A stretch of DNA of 64,000 nt from contig NZ_CP126241.1 in NCBI RefSeq assembly GCF_030142075.1, positions 3,462,985-3,526,984 on the forward strand. The letters run 5' to 3'. Source of the DNA: Arthrobacter sp. zg-Y20 (GTDB taxonomy: Bacteria > Actinomycetota > Actinomycetes > Actinomycetales > Micrococcaceae). Shown here in pieces: positions 37,909 through 48,018 of the stretch; positions within the stretch are counted from its first letter, which is position 1, and every line of letters begins with the position of its first letter. The position numbers and the translations under genes were made by a program. The notes beneath the pieces were generated by a model that was not told the DNA's origin, did no database searches, and was given only the letters and a program-made list of their open reading frames with translations.

Positions 37909-38994
37909 GTGTCCGAGAACCCCATCCGGGTGGCAATCGTGGGTGTTGGAAACTGTGCAGCTTCGCTGGTGCAGGGTGTCCAGTACTACCGCAACGCCGA
38001 CCCCAACGAAACTGTCCCTGGCCTGATGCACGTGAAGTTCGGCGACTACCACGTCAATGACGTGCAGTTTGTTGCCGCTTTCGACGTCGACAGCAAGAAG
38101 GTCGGGCTGGACCTGGCCGATGCTATCGGCGCGAGCGAGAACAACACCATCAAGATCGCCGATGTGCCGGAAACCGGCATCACGGTCCAGCGCGGGCCCA
38201 CCCTTGACGGGTTGGGCAAGTACTACCGGGAAACCATCGTCGAGTCCGACGCCGCGCCGGTGGACATCGTTGCGGCCCTGAAGGACAACGCTGTTGACGT
38301 TATGGTCTGCTACCTTCCGGTGGGTTCGGAGCAGGCGGCGAAGTTCTACGCCCAGTGCGCCATCGACGCCGGCGTAGCGTTCGTCAACGCGCTCCCCGTG
38401 TTCATTGCCGGCACCAAGGAATGGGCCGACAAGTTCACCGAGGCGGGCGTTCCGATTGTGGGCGACGACATCAAGAGCCAGATCGGCGCCACCATCACCC
38501 ACCGCGTGATGGCCAAGCTGTTCGAAGACCGCGGCGTGATCCTGGACCGCACGTACCAGCTCAACGTCGGCGGCAACATGGACTTCAAGAACATGCTTGA
38601 GCGCGAGCGGTTGGAGTCAAAGAAGATCTCCAAGACGCAGGCCGTCACGTCCAACACGTCTGCGGACCTGAAGGCCGACGACGTGCACATCGGCCCCTCG
38701 GACTACGTTGCCTGGCTGGATGACCGCAAGTGGGCATTCGTCCGGCTCGAAGGCCGCAACTTCGGCGATGCGCCCGTGTCCCTGGAGTACAAGCTGGAGG
38801 TCTGGGACTCCCCCAACTCCGCCGGCGTCATCATCGATGCGGTACGGGCCGCCAAGATCGCCCTGGACCGGGGCATCGGCGGACCGATCCTTTCCGCTTC
38901 CAGCTACTTCATGAAGTCGCCGCCGGAACAGTACAACGACGACATCGCCAAGGCCAAGGTGGAGCAGTTCATCCGCGGCGAGGTTGAGCGCTAG
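37909..38994 (+). CDS. ino1: Inositol-3-phosphate synthase
   Basis: The 361-residue NAD-dependent enzyme converts glucose 6-phosphate to 1D-myo-inositol 3-phosphate, the first step to phosphatidylinositol and mycothiol. The Rossmann motif [16 protein letters not shown] is at the N-terminus. [16 protein letters not shown] and [13 protein letters not shown] are signature regions of the actinobacterial Ino1. GTG at 37909 has AGGAG shortly upstream. It supplies the acceptor used by MshA encoded at 40911-42155. Confidence 0.94.
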   Translation: MSENPIRVAIVGVGNCAASLVQGVQYYRNADPNETVPGLMHVKFGDYHVNDVQFVAAFDVDSKKVGLDLADAIGASENNTIKIADVPETGITVQRGPTLDGLGKYYRETIVESDAAPVDIVAALKDNAVDVMVCYLPVGSEQAAKFYAQCAIDAGVAFVNALPVFIAGTKEWADKFTEAGVPIVGDDIKSQIGATITHRVMAKLFEDRGVILDRTYQLNVGGNMDFKNMLERERLESKKISKTQAVTSNTSADLKADDVHIGPSDYVAWLDDRKWAFVRLEGRNFGDAPVSLEYKLEVWDSPNSAGVIIDAVRAAKIALDRGIGGPILSASSYFMKSPPEQYNDDIAKAKVEQFIRGEVER

Positions 38995-39024
38995 GAAAAG
39001 CTCCCGGCCAACGCTGCTGCCGCA

Positions 39025-39063
39025 AACGCCCCTGGGCTCCGGTTTCCGGGACCCGGGGGCGTT
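39025..39063. terminator. Bidirectional terminator between ino1 and fhs
   Basis: AACGCCCC (39025-39032) pairs with GGGGCGTT (39056-39063), with GGG/CCC and CCGG/CCGG pairings inside. It lies between convergent stops at 38994 and 39094. Little T-tract is present (TTGCTG). Confidence 0.7.
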
Positions 39064-39093
39064 GCTGTGTCCGCCCCGCGGCGGACCCGGCGG

Positions 39094-40773
39094 TCAGATC
39101 AGCCCTGCGGGCGTACCGTCCGCTGCCACGCCCATGCGCAGTGCCGCCGGTTCCTTCGGCAGCCCGGGCATGGTCATCACCGCGCCGGTCAGCGCCACCA
39201 CAAACCCGGCACCGGTCTTGATCGACAGGTCCCGCACGTGCAGGGTGAACCCGGACGGTGCACCCAGCGCCGCTGGATCGTCGGAGAAGGAATACTGGGT
39301 CTTGGCCATGCACACCGGCAGGTGGTCTAGGCCGCGTGCGGAGATTTCCTGCAGCCGGTGGCGGGCGGCCGGAGCGAATTCCACGTCGGCCGCGCCGTAG
39401 ATTTCCCGGGCCACCGTGCGGATCTTCTCCTCCACCGGCATTGCGTCCGGGTACAGGAACCGGAAGTCCGCGGGCTGTTCCAGCGCCGCCCTTACGGTCC
39501 GTGCCAGCTCGTCGCCGCCGGTTCCGCCGCCGCCGCGGGCCCACACATCCGCCACTGCGGCGCTGACCCCTTCCTCCGCGCACCAGTCCGCCAGCCGGCG
39601 CAGCTCAGCCTCCGTGTCGGTGCCGAACCGGTTAATGGCCACCACGGGGTTGATGCCGAATCGGCGGATGTTTTCCAGGTGCCGGCGCAGATTGGCCGTA
39701 CCCGCCTCCAGCGCCGGAAGGTTCTCCGCTGCGAGGTCGGCCTTCGGCACGCCCCCGTGCATTTTCAGGGCCCGGACGGTGGCCACCACCACCACTGCGT
39801 CGGGGGCGACGTCGGCGGCCCGTGACTTGATGTCCAGGTACTTTTCCGCGCCGAGGTCCGCACCAAAGCCGGCCTCGGTCACCACGATGTCCGCCAGCCT
39901 TCGGGCGGTGGACGTGGCAATGACCGAGTTGCAGCCATGGGCAATGTTGGCGAACGGACCGCCGTGGACCAGTGCCGGGGTTCCGGCCAGGGTCTGCACC
40001 AGGTTGGGTTTCAGCGCCTCGCGCAGCAGCAGCGTCATGGCGCCCTCGACACCCAAGTCGGCAACGGTCACCGGCCGGCGGTCGTAGGTGTAACCCACGG
40101 TGATCCGGGACAGGCGGTCCGTGAGATCAGCGAGGTCCCGGGCCAGGCAGAAGACCGCCATCACCTCGGAAGCGACGGTGATGTCGAAACCGTCCTGCCG
40201 GGGCACACCCTGCGCGGGCCCGCCCAGTCCAATCACAATATCGCGCAGCGCACGGTCGTTGAGGTCCAGGACGCGCCGAATCACGATCCGCCGCGGATCC
40301 AGGCCCAGCGGATTGCCCTGGAAGATGGAATTGTCCAGCAGCGCGGCGAGGGCATTGTTGGCGGCAGTGATCGCGTGGAAGTCTCCGGTGAAGTGCAGGT
40401 TGACGTCCTCCATCGGGACCACCTGGGAATACCCGCCGCCCGTGGCTCCGCCCTTCATGCCCAGCACCGGTCCCATGGAGGGTTCACGCAGGGCGATGCA
40501 TACGTTCTCTCCGGCGCGGTGCAGGGCGTCGGCCAGCCCCACGGTGACGGTGGACTTACCCTCGCCGGCGGGGGTGGGGCTCATTGCGGTGACCAGCACC
40601 ACCCGTCCGGGCGCGGTACCGGCAGGCAGCAGGGCAGGGTCCACCTTCGCCTTGTACCGTCCGTAGGGTTCCAGCGCCTCTTCCGGGATGCCGGCGGCAC
40701 GGGCGATCCCGGTGATGGGCTGCAGGATTGCCGTGCGGGATATCTCGAGGTCAGAGGGGACGCTGGTGCCCAT
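39094..40773 (-). CDS. fhs: Formate-tetrahydrofolate ligase
   Basis: The 559-residue enzyme makes 10-formyl-tetrahydrofolate from formate, THF and ATP. The P-loop [18 protein letters not shown] (about residue 66), [20 protein letters not shown] and [11 protein letters not shown] are diagnostic. The length agrees with the family. ATG at 40773 has GGAAGGAA about 9 nt upstream; the longer in-frame start is not needed. It would feed purine and formyl-methionine synthesis. Confidence 0.95.
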   Translation of the reverse strand: MGTSVPSDLEISRTAILQPITGIARAAGIPEEALEPYGRYKAKVDPALLPAGTAPGRVVLVTAMSPTPAGEGKSTVTVGLADALHRAGENVCIALREPSMGPVLGMKGGATGGGYSQVVPMEDVNLHFTGDFHAITAANNALAALLDNSIFQGNPLGLDPRRIVIRRVLDLNDRALRDIVIGLGGPAQGVPRQDGFDITVASEVMAVFCLARDLADLTDRLSRITVGYTYDRRPVTVADLGVEGAMTLLLREALKPNLVQTLAGTPALVHGGPFANIAHGCNSVIATSTARRLADIVVTEAGFGADLGAEKYLDIKSRAADVAPDAVVVVATVRALKMHGGVPKADLAAENLPALEAGTANLRRHLENIRRFGINPVVAINRFGTDTEAELRRLADWCAEEGVSAAVADVWARGGGGTGGDELARTVRAALEQPADFRFLYPDAMPVEEKIRTVAREIYGAADVEFAPAARHRLQEISARGLDHLPVCMAKTQYSFSDDPAALGAPSGFTLHVRDLSIKTGAGFVVALTGAVMTMPGLPKEPAALRMGVAADGTPAGLI

Positions 40774-40910
40774 GGTGCGTGTTCCTTCCGCTGCGCCGCC
40801 AACGGATGACGTTAACGGCCGGTGTCGTTGGGTGGAAGCCAAGCTACCAGCAGCAGGGCCACCGGACCGGGATCGGAGCGGAGGGGACCAGGAGGAACGG
40901 AAAAGAGAAG

Positions 40911-42155
40911 CTACTTGCGCACGGAGCTGCTGGCGAAGTGCTCCGCTGCCTCCCGGTAGCTCTCCGCGGTGAGCATGGCGGTCCGCCGCCAGCCGAATGC
41001 CTGGGCGTGGGCGGCGGCTCCTTCTCCGAGCGTACGACGGCGGTCCGCGCCGTCGTACAGTGCTTCCAGTTCAGCGGCCCAGCGGCCCGGAGCATGCCCG
41101 TCCACCAGGACACCGCTGCGTCCGTCCCGCACCGCTTTGGGCAGGCCGCCCACATTGGCGGCCAGCACGGGGGTGCCGCAGGCCTGGGCTTCCAGTGCCA
41201 CCAGTCCGAAGGATTCACTGAAGGACGGTACGGCCACCACGTCGGCTGCACGGAACCAGTCGGCCAACTGGTTCGGTTCGGCCGGGGGCCGCAGCGAAAC
41301 CGTGTCCTGCAGGCCATAACGGCGGATCAGGGGCGCCAGATCCAGCACGGACGAACCGCTGCCCGCGCCCAGGATGCTCACGCGCAGCGGGATGTCCGGC
41401 CTGCGCCGCCGCAACTGGGCAGCGGCCTCCACCAGGACCTGCGGGCCCTTCATCCGCTGGATCCGGCCGGCAAACACCACATGGAAAACACCCGGCAAGA
41501 AACCCTGCCCGGGCTGCACTCCCGGCCTGCCCCGGGGGGAGAAAATGTTCAGGTCAACACCCGGAGCCACTACGTCCACGGCAGCCGGATCGGCACCGTA
41601 GAGGGTTTCCAGCTCGGCGGCTTCGGTGCTGGTATTGGCAATCAGGCGGGTCGCCCCCTGCACTACCTGCTGCTCGCCGTCGATCCGGATCTGCGGTTCA
41701 GGGGTTTCTCCGGGCTGGGCCTGGATATTCTTGACCCGCGCCATGGTGTGCATGGTGTGTACCAGGGGCAGGTCCCACTGCCGGGCCACTGCCAGTCCGG
41801 CCGTTCCTGACACCCAGTAATGCGAATGCACCACGTCAAAAGCGCCGTCCAGCAGGAACGGCTGCGCTGCCGCAACCGCGGAGGCAAGGTCCAGATACGG
41901 CAATTGTTCCTTGGGCACCTTGCACACCGGTCCGGCCTGGACATGGCGGACCCTGACCCCCGGGGCCAGTTCAACATCCGCAGTACGCTGCGGGTCCGTT
42001 GCCCGGGTAAAAATCTCCACTTCGGTGCCGGAGCGGGCCAGTTCCAGGGCTACGGAACGGACGTACACGTTCATGCCGCCGGCGTCGCCGGATCCGGGCT
42101 GTTCAAGCGGGGAGGTATGAAGGGAGAGCATGGCCACACGCTTGACCTGGGGCAC
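40911..42155 (-). CDS. mshA: D-inositol-3-phosphate glycosyltransferase MshA
   Basis: This 414-residue GT4-type enzyme joins UDP-GlcNAc to 1D-myo-inositol 3-phosphate in the first committed step of mycothiol synthesis. The N-terminal loop [20 protein letters not shown] is diagnostic of Msh[13 protein letters not shown] and [19 protein letters not shown] (the EX7E sugar-nucleotide site) follow. GTG at 42155 has GGGAG 4 nt upstream. It shares the region with ino1, which provides the acceptor. Confidence 0.95.
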   Translation of the reverse strand: MPQVKRVAMLSLHTSPLEQPGSGDAGGMNVYVRSVALELARSGTEVEIFTRATDPQRTADVELAPGVRVRHVQAGPVCKVPKEQLPYLDLASAVAAAQPFLLDGAFDVVHSHYWVSGTAGLAVARQWDLPLVHTMHTMARVKNIQAQPGETPEPQIRIDGEQQVVQGATRLIANTSTEAAELETLYGADPAAVDVVAPGVDLNIFSPRGRPGVQPGQGFLPGVFHVVFAGRIQRMKGPQVLVEAAAQLRRRRPDIPLRVSILGAGSGSSVLDLAPLIRRYGLQDTVSLRPPAEPNQLADWFRAADVVAVPSFSESFGLVALEAQACGTPVLAANVGGLPKAVRDGRSGVLVDGHAPGRWAAELEALYDGADRRRTLGEGAAAHAQAFGWRRTAMLTAESYREAAEHFASSSVRK

Positions 42156-42352
42156 TTCGCTCCCTTCCTGACCGATATCTTCTCTATCGACTTTATAACG
42201 CCGCGGGCCCTGCCTTTGTTTCCTGTCGGCCAGAACACGTTGGGCACCCCTGCCCTGCCGGGTCTACGGTGCCGGGCACGGCAGCACCGCCCGGCCCCTC
42301 TGGGGAACCGGGCGGCGCTGCCGCCGTATACCGCCGCATGGCGTGGATGAAG

Positions 42353-42475
42353 TCACTTCACGGAATGGAAGTAGTGCAGCAGCAGGTAACCCTGCTCTCC
42401 GGACAGTGCGTAATCCAGGCGCGAAGAGCGGACGGCACTTGAGCGGAGGTAGGAGCTGCGCAGGCGTTGGAACAT
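42353..42475 (-). CDS. Small ORF, 40 residues, strong ribosome binding site
   Basis: The product MFQRLRSSYLRSSAVRSSRL continues with a short Tyr/Leu/His-rich tail, in all 40 residues with a pI that should be basic. AGGAGG lies 8 nt upstream of the ATG, the best ribosome binding site in this gap. RSS is repeated three times. No family is recognised. The same frame is open to 42643 or 42697 and would add a proline-rich N-terminus, but no ribosome binding site supports those starts. Confidence 0.4.
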   Translation of the reverse strand: MFQRLRSSYLRSSAVRSSRLDYALSGEQGYLLLHYFHSVK

Positions 42476-42940
42476 GGAGGACACCTCCTTCAATGCGCGT
42501 TGCAGGGCAGGAGCCGGCAGTCCGGGCGGACGCGGCGGGGGCGGGGGTGTTGCGGCACGCTCGAAGCCGGCATCCGGCCGCATTGAATCGGGCAGGGTCA
42601 AAGAGGGCAGGGGATATTCAGGCACGGAAGTCTCCAAAGGCATAAACCCGTAAAGGGCATGACGGAATAAGGCAGGGAAGATGAATGAAAAGTCCACCGA
42701 TAAACAGCATTGAAATTACGCCGAGGCGATTTGCGGATATTAATCCGACCATGGCGGAATGCTGTTTATGCGGGGTGGTTACCGATCCGCGTGAAATCCC
42801 TTGCCGGCATTGCCCTGGACCTGCAAAGGCGGCAGGTGCACAGGGAGCGGGAGGGGCTGCCGGACGCTGCGGCGATTAGCCGGACTGGACCGGTGCGCGG
42901 GGCGGGGGCCCGGGCTGGGTAGCCGGGGCAGGTGCCGGGA
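42476..42940. other. Intergenic region without a supported gene
   Basis: No convincing coding region is seen. The segment 42660-42800 has clearly lower GC than the neighbourhood and could hold promoters for the small ORF on the minus strand. Only weak consensus matches are visible. Confidence 0.4.
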
Positions 42941-43054
42941 CTAGGCGGAAACGGCCGTCCGGGACAGGAATACACCCGGTGCCCGGAACCATGGCCGGAG
43001 ATTGCCGCCGTCAATGCCGGCACCTACCCAATGGGTATTCATCATGGTATTCAT
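42941..43054 (-). CDS. Small ORF, 37 residues, strong ribosome binding site
   Basis: ATG at 43054 follows AGGAGG with a 9-nt spacer. The product begins MNTMMNTHWVGAGIDGGNLR and ends in FLSRTAVSA. No family is recognised. Two alternative in-frame ATGs at 43045 and 43042 lie inside the first five codons. It could be a leader peptide or a small protein, or a chance ORF with a good Shine-Dalgarno. Confidence 0.35.
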   Translation of the reverse strand: MNTMMNTHWVGAGIDGGNLRPWFRAPGVFLSRTAVSA

Positions 43055-43191
43055 CAATCTCCACCTCCTGTTCGCGGGGCACTCTTCTGGGGTCTATCTT
43101 CTGGGGTCTACTGCGCCTGACGGGTGTTTTGCTGTCTGGCTGGCGGGCCGTAAAGTTGCCCGCAAAAGAAAAGGTACAACAGAAAACCCGG

Positions 43192-43251
43192 CCCTGCCAA
43201 GTACTTTCCGTAAATTCCCGCAATTAATTCTGCGGGCGGATGCTGGCAGGG
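43192..43251 (-). terminator. Nested hairpin after the histidine phosphatase gene
   Basis: CCCTGCCA (43192-43199) pairs with TGGCAGGG (43244-43251), and inside it CCCGCA (43217-43222) pairs with TGCGGG (43231-43236). On the minus strand it is followed by a T-rich stretch (GGGTTTTCTGTTGTACC, then TTTTCTTTT). It lies 17 nt past the stop of the phosphatase gene. Confidence 0.65.
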
Positions 43252-43267
43252 CCGGGAGGTCTGCTCG

Positions 43268-43924
43268 TCAGAGGTTCCAGCCGACCACGGCGGGGGTGCG
43301 CTTGTCCCAGCCGAGGGTGCAGATAGCTGCCGTGCTGAGGGCAAAGTGCCGGCCGAATTCCGGGGGCAGTCCCAGCCAGCGGGCCGCCAGGATGCGCAGG
43401 AAGTGCCCATGCGCCACCAGGAGCACCTTCTCCACCGGTGCTGCCTCAGGATCGAGGTCCATCTCTGTGCCGGAACCGGCCTGCACGGAAGAGATGATCC
43501 GGTCTGCCCGGGCGGCCACCTGGGCCAGGGTTTCCCCGTTGGGAACCCCGTCCTTCCAGATCAGGTATCCCGGGTTCTCATCCCGGACCTGCCGGCTGTT
43601 GCGCCCCTCGTTGTCGCCGTAGTCCCATTCATGTGCGTGCGGGACCACTTCGGCGTCGGGGTAGCCCACCAGTTCTGCGGTCCGTCGCGCACGGGCCAAC
43701 GGCGAGGTGAGCACCCGGTCGAAGGTCACCGCACCTATCTTGTCGCGGGCAGCCCGGGCCTGGGCTTCTCCGTCGGCGGTCAGCGGGATGTCCGTCAGGC
43801 CCGTGTAGTTTCCCTCGCGGCTCCATTCGGTCTCGCCGTGCCGCAGCAGCCAGAGCCGGGGCAGCCGGGTCCCGGCCGGGGTCAGGTCCGGTACTGCCGG
43901 TCCAAAATTATCCCCGTTGCTCAT
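43268..43924 (-). CDS. Histidine phosphatase (phosphoglycerate-mutase-like)
   Basis: The 218-residue enzyme has the catalytic LRHGETEW motif at about residue 27, whose His is phosphorylated. The second His is in VAHGHFLRILAARWLG. ARAARDKIGAVTFDRVLTSPLARARRTAEL is typical of the branch that dephosphorylates small substrates. It is immediately downstream of the CCA-adding enzyme gene, almost touching (43924/43925), so they are co-transcribed. The substrate is unknown. Confidence 0.88.
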   Translation of the reverse strand: MSNGDNFGPAVPDLTPAGTRLPRLWLLRHGETEWSREGNYTGLTDIPLTADGEAQARAARDKIGAVTFDRVLTSPLARARRTAELVGYPDAEVVPHAHEWDYGDNEGRNSRQVRDENPGYLIWKDGVPNGETLAQVAARADRIISSVQAGSGTEMDLDPEAAPVEKVLLVAHGHFLRILAARWLGLPPEFGRHFALSTAAICTLGWDKRTPAVVGWNL

Positions 43925-45445
43925 CTATTTGTCCTTCGCGTTTGTACCTGATTCATCCTGCGCCCGCAGGGTTTCCTTTTCCGTTGTATCAGGTGCCGCG
44001 TCCGCGGACTCAATCGCACTTTCGGGCTGTGCTGCCCACCACTCCCGGAGCAGGGCGGCGGCCTCCGCTTCACTCCGGGGACCGTTTTCCATGCGTTCTT
44101 CCAGCAGGAACCGGTAGGCGCGCCCCACCACCGGCCCCGGCCGCACGTTGAGCAGGGCCATGATGGCTTCGCCGTCCAGATCCGGACGGATGGACGCGAG
44201 CTCTTCCTGCTCGGCGAGGGCGGCAATGCGCTGTTCCAAGTCGTCGTAGGCGAAGGCCAGGCGCTCTGCCTTCCGCCGGTTCCGGGTGGTGACGTCGGAG
44301 CGGGTGAGCCGGTGCAGCCGCTGCAGCAGCGGGCCGGCGTCGGTGACGTAGCGGCGGACGGCGGAATCGGTCCAACCGGCATCGCCGTAGCCGTAGAAGC
44401 GCATGTGCAGTTCCACCAGGCGGGACACAGCCTTCACAGTGTCATTGTCGAACCGAAGCTCCTTCATCCGCTTGGCAGTGAGCTTGGCGCCCACGGCATC
44501 GTGATGCAGGAAACTTACCGCGCCGGAGGGATCGAACCGGCGGGTGGAGGGCTTGCCGACGTCGTGCATCAGCGCCGCGAAGCGCAACACAAAATCGGGA
44601 CCCGGCACCGGACCCTCGCTGTCGGTTTCAAGTTCGCAGGCCTGGCGGAGGACGGTCAGGGAGTGCTGGTAGACGTCCTTGTGCCGGTGGTGTTCGTCAA
44701 TTTCGAGTTTCAGTGCGGCAACCTCGGGCAGCACGTGCTCGGCCAGCCCGCTTTCCACCAGCAGGTCCACCCCGGTCCAGGGCGCCTTCCCGTTGATCAG
44801 CTTCGTCAGTTCATCCCGCACCCGTTCCGCGGAGATGATCCCGATCCGGCCCGCCATGTCCCGCATCGCCTCGAACACTTCCGGGGCCACGTCCACCTGC
44901 AGCTGCGAGGCGAAACGGGCGGCGCGCATCATCCGCAGCGGATCGTCGGAGAACGACGTCGACGGCGCCCCGGGGGTGCGCACAATGCCGGCGTGCAGGT
45001 CCCGGGCACCGCCGAAGGGATCCACCAGTTCCATGGAGGGCAGCCGCAGCGCCATGGCGTTCATAGTGAAGTCCCGGCGGAACAGGTCATCCTCGAGCTT
45101 GTCGCCGAAGGCAACCTCAGGTTTGCGGGAGGACGGGTCATACGCGTCGGCACGGTAGGTGGTGACCTCCACCTGGAAACCGTCCTTGCGCATGCCGATG
45201 GTGCCGAATTCGCGGCCGATCTCCCAGAAAGTATCCGCCCAGCCCTTGATCACCTTGATGATCTCGTCCGGACGGGCGTTGGTGGTGAAGTCCAGGTCCG
45301 GGGACACCCGGCCCAGGAACAGGTCACGCACGGGACCGCCGACCAGGGAAAGCTCAAACCCGGCGTCCTCAAAACGTGCACCGAGCGCCGGGATCACGTC
45401 GGGCAGCGGGGACTTCAAGGCAGAACTATCAAAAAGGTGCACCAT
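43925..45445 (-). CDS. pcnB: CCA tRNA nucleotidyltransferase
   Basis: The 506-residue enzyme adds or repairs the 3'-CCA of tRNAs. The head domain has LVGGPVRDLFLG and the catalytic carboxylates in SPDLDFTTNA; RRDFTMNAMALRL follows. An HD domain is seen in LRFAALMHDVGKPSTRRF, so the protein is the HD-containing actinobacterial form. The Ala/Glu-rich C-terminal tail is variable. ATG at 45445 is the family start. It is divergent from the NUDIX gene, a well-conserved origin-proximal order with murJ. Confidence 0.92.
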   Translation of the reverse strand: MVHLFDSSALKSPLPDVIPALGARFEDAGFELSLVGGPVRDLFLGRVSPDLDFTTNARPDEIIKVIKGWADTFWEIGREFGTIGMRKDGFQVEVTTYRADAYDPSSRKPEVAFGDKLEDDLFRRDFTMNAMALRLPSMELVDPFGGARDLHAGIVRTPGAPSTSFSDDPLRMMRAARFASQLQVDVAPEVFEAMRDMAGRIGIISAERVRDELTKLINGKAPWTGVDLLVESGLAEHVLPEVAALKLEIDEHHRHKDVYQHSLTVLRQACELETDSEGPVPGPDFVLRFAALMHDVGKPSTRRFDPSGAVSFLHHDAVGAKLTAKRMKELRFDNDTVKAVSRLVELHMRFYGYGDAGWTDSAVRRYVTDAGPLLQRLHRLTRSDVTTRNRRKAERLAFAYDDLEQRIAALAEQEELASIRPDLDGEAIMALLNVRPGPVVGRAYRFLLEERMENGPRSEAEAAALLREWWAAQPESAIESADAAPDTTEKETLRAQDESGTNAKDK

Positions 45446-45576
45446 AGTCCTTTAAGCCTGCCAGATAAAACGGTGAAGACCGACAATGGGGCGCTGCGGC
45501 AGGGCGGACACGCCGAGGGTTCCCGCTTACGCTCCGGCGGCCCGCAGAACAGTCATCATCCCCCGGGAAAGATCGT

Positions 45577-45589
45577 TACAGTGGGAGTA
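45577..45589 (+). promoter_or_regulatory. Candidate leaderless promoter of the NUDIX gene
   Basis: TACAGT (45577-45582) is a -10-like hexamer ending 6 nt before the ATG. Transcription would then start at or very near the start codon, which is common in actinobacteria. GGGAG is present but too close to the ATG to act as a normal Shine-Dalgarno. The -35 is weak. Confidence 0.3.
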
Positions 45590-46119
45590 TGGCCCATCCC
45601 GTACCGAGCGCCCCGAAACGGACCCCGTTGACAGCGTCAATGGGCGTCGCCGGTGCGCATACGGTACATGCCCCCCTTCCCACCGTCGAAGAGGTTTCGG
45701 CCGGCGGAATTGTGGTGGATACCTCCGCGGAGCAACTGCCAGTGGCCATCATTGCCCGGCTCAACCGCGGCGGACGCCTGGAGTGGTGCCTGCCCAAGGG
45801 CCACCCCGAGAACGACGAGGACAGCCCGACGGCGGCCATCCGGGAGATTGCCGAAGAAACCGGCATTGACGGCCGGATCCTGACCGCGCTGGGCAGCATC
45901 GACTACTGGTTCACGGTCAGTGGACACCGCGTCCACAAAACGGTGCACCACTTCCTGCTGCAGGCCTGCGGCGGAAACCTGACCATTGAAAATGATCCGG
46001 ACCATGAGGCCGTGGACGTAGCCTGGGTTCCGCTGGCCGAACTGGGCCGCAGGCTGTCCTTCCCCAATGAGCGGCGGATCGCCGACCTCGCCCGCGAGAT
46101 CCTTCCCCGCTACCTCTGA
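45589..46119 (+). CDS. NUDIX hydrolase
   Basis: The 176-residue protein has the Nudix box GHPENDEDSPTAAIREIAEE followed by TGI (pattern GX5EX7REUXEEXGU, about residues 73-95), which binds Mg2+ and hydrolyses nucleoside-diphosphate derivatives. The N-terminal SAGGIVVDTSAEQ and the C-terminal PLAELGRRLSFPNERR fit the family. It sits between pcnB and murJ as in many actinobacteria. The substrate is not determined. Confidence 0.88.
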   Translation: MAHPVPSAPKRTPLTASMGVAGAHTVHAPLPTVEEVSAGGIVVDTSAEQLPVAIIARLNRGGRLEWCLPKGHPENDEDSPTAAIREIAEETGIDGRILTALGSIDYWFTVSGHRVHKTVHHFLLQACGGNLTIENDPDHEAVDVAWVPLAELGRRLSFPNERRIADLAREILPRYL

Positions 46120-46191
46120 CCGGTGCGGACGGCGGTGCTGCGCCGCTCCGGTTGAGTCATTCGGGACCGGAAGTGAGAACATAGGGTCACG

Positions 46192-47853
46192 ATGGCCGAA
46201 AAGACTATAGCCCCCAGTACCGCGCGCTCCAGCGCCGTGATGGCAGCGGGCACGCTGGTTTCCCGCATCCTTGGACTCATCCGGACAGCGCTGCTGGCAG
46301 TCGCCATCGGCAACACCGCGCTGGTCTCCGACATCTTCGTTTCGGCCAACGTGCTGCCGAACTTCATCTATCTGCTGGTGGCCGGCGGGATCTTCAACGC
46401 CGTCCTGGTCCCGCAAATCATTAAGGCCAGCAAGCAGCCGGACCGCGGCTCGGAGTATGTATCCCGGATCCTTACCCTCAGCCTGCTGGTGCTGGCCTGC
46501 CTTGCCGCACTCGCCACCCTCGCCGCGCCGCTGATCCTGCCCATGGTCACCTCCATGAACGCGGACCAGCTGCCGCTGGCCATCACGTTCGCCTACTGGC
46601 TTTTCCCGCAGATTTTCTTCTACGGCGCCTACGCCGTGATCGGGCAGACCCTCAATGCCAACGGGAGATTCGGCGCCTACATGTGGGCTCCCGTAGTGAA
46701 CAACATTGTGGCTATTGCCGGCCTGCTGCTGTTCATCACGGTGGTCGGCCGGGAAGGAACCACTGAGTTCTCCCCGGATACGTGGACCAGCCAGGCCACC
46801 ATGATCCTGGCCGGCAGCACCACGCTGGGCGTCGCCCTCCAGGCCGCTGTCCTCGTTTTCCCGCTGCGCCGCCTGGGCCTTGGCCTTCGTCCCTCCTTCG
46901 GGCTGCGCGGCGTCGGACTCCGGCAGACCGGCAGGGTGGCCAAGTGGACCATCCTGACCATGCTGATCGGCAACGGGACGTACCTGGCCTACACAAAGGT
47001 GGCAACCATAGCCACCGACGCGCGGCCGGAATTCCGGGCCATGGGACAGGAAATAGCGGGCTACGCGAACCTCGAAACGGCGGCGATGCTGTACATCATC
47101 CCGCATTCGGTCATCACCCTTTCGCTGGCCACCGTCCTGTTCAACAGCATGTCCCGCGCGTTCACCGAGAAGGACTACGACGCCGTGCGGGCCACCCTGT
47201 CACAGGGGCTGCGGGCCATCGGAGTGGCCACGGTGTTCTGCTCCGCCGTGCTGATTGTCCTCGCCGGACCCATCAGTGTCTGGTTCAGCGGCGGTTCGAA
47301 TGTATCCGCCGCCCTGCAGGCCCAAGTCCTGGTGCTGCTTGCCGCGTCCGCGCCGTTCCTTAGCGCCACGTTCCTGATGAACCGCGCCTTCTACGCCAAC
47401 GAAGACGCCAAAACCCCGCTGGTAATGCAGATCATCCTCTCTGCTTTCGGGTTGATGCTGGCGTTGGCGGCCGCCGCGCTGCCGGCGGACCAGATCATCT
47501 TCGGCCTGGCTATCGCCTATTCGCTGGGCAATGTCGCCGCCGTCATCGTCAGCCACATCTACCTCAAGCGGAGTTTGGGGAACTACGGCGCCGGACAGGT
47601 GGTGGACGTGCATATCCGCTTGGTGCTGGCTGCCATGGGTGCCGCCGGCGTCGGTTCGGTCGCCCTCGGCCTGCTGGGCGGTTATGCGGTGGACGGCTTC
47701 GCCTGGCAGTCGCTGCCCTCGGCCACCGCGGTCCTGGTGGTCTGCGGCCTGCTGATGGCCGGGACCTACTTCCTGCTGCTGCGGGTACTGAAAGTTGCCG
47801 AGCTCGATGCGTTCCTGAAACCCGTCCTTGCCAAACTCCGCAGGACTCCCTAA
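46192..47853 (+). CDS. murJ: Lipid II flippase MurJ
   Basis: The 553-residue protein has about 14 membrane segments and moves lipid II across the membrane for peptidoglycan synthesis. AAGTLVSRILGLIRTALLAV near residue 18 and SDIFVSANVLPNFIYLLVAG are conserved MurJ/MviN regions. The protein ends soon after the last membrane segments. In mycobacteria the same polypeptide continues into a pseudokinase and an extracellular domain; here those parts are on the next gene. Confidence 0.93.
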   Translation: MAEKTIAPSTARSSAVMAAGTLVSRILGLIRTALLAVAIGNTALVSDIFVSANVLPNFIYLLVAGGIFNAVLVPQIIKASKQPDRGSEYVSRILTLSLLVLACLAALATLAAPLILPMVTSMNADQLPLAITFAYWLFPQIFFYGAYAVIGQTLNANGRFGAYMWAPVVNNIVAIAGLLLFITVVGREGTTEFSPDTWTSQATMILAGSTTLGVALQAAVLVFPLRRLGLGLRPSFGLRGVGLRQTGRVAKWTILTMLIGNGTYLAYTKVATIATDARPEFRAMGQEIAGYANLETAAMLYIIPHSVITLSLATVLFNSMSRAFTEKDYDAVRATLSQGLRAIGVATVFCSAVLIVLAGPISVWFSGGSNVSAALQAQVLVLLAASAPFLSATFLMNRAFYANEDAKTPLVMQIILSAFGLMLALAAAALPADQIIFGLAIAYSLGNVAAVIVSHIYLKRSLGNYGAGQVVDVHIRLVLAAMGAAGVGSVALGLLGGYAVDGFAWQSLPSATAVLVVCGLLMAGTYFLLLRVLKVAELDAFLKPVLAKLRRTP

Positions 47854-48018
47854 AGTCCCGACTCCGGCTTTGCGCACCGGCGCAGGTAGCATGGGAACAA
47901 AGCAGGCAGTTCAGGGCAGCGGTGGGCTGCCGCGTACCTTGTCCGTGAATGAACATCCGAATACGCAACTGTCAGCCCGGCTGACGCAGTCTTATTGCCG
48001 TTTTCATTGGAGGAACAC

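Noticed and set aside
42476..42697. A 114-residue version of the small ORF ending at 42353
   Set aside because: The extra N-terminal part is proline-rich with no ribosome binding site at 42697 or 42643, whereas the internal ATG at 42475 has a strong one; the longer form is not excluded.
45637..47106. A 489-codon open frame antisense to the NUDIX and murJ genes
   Set aside because: Same antisense composition; it spans two well-supported genes and has no protein-family pattern.
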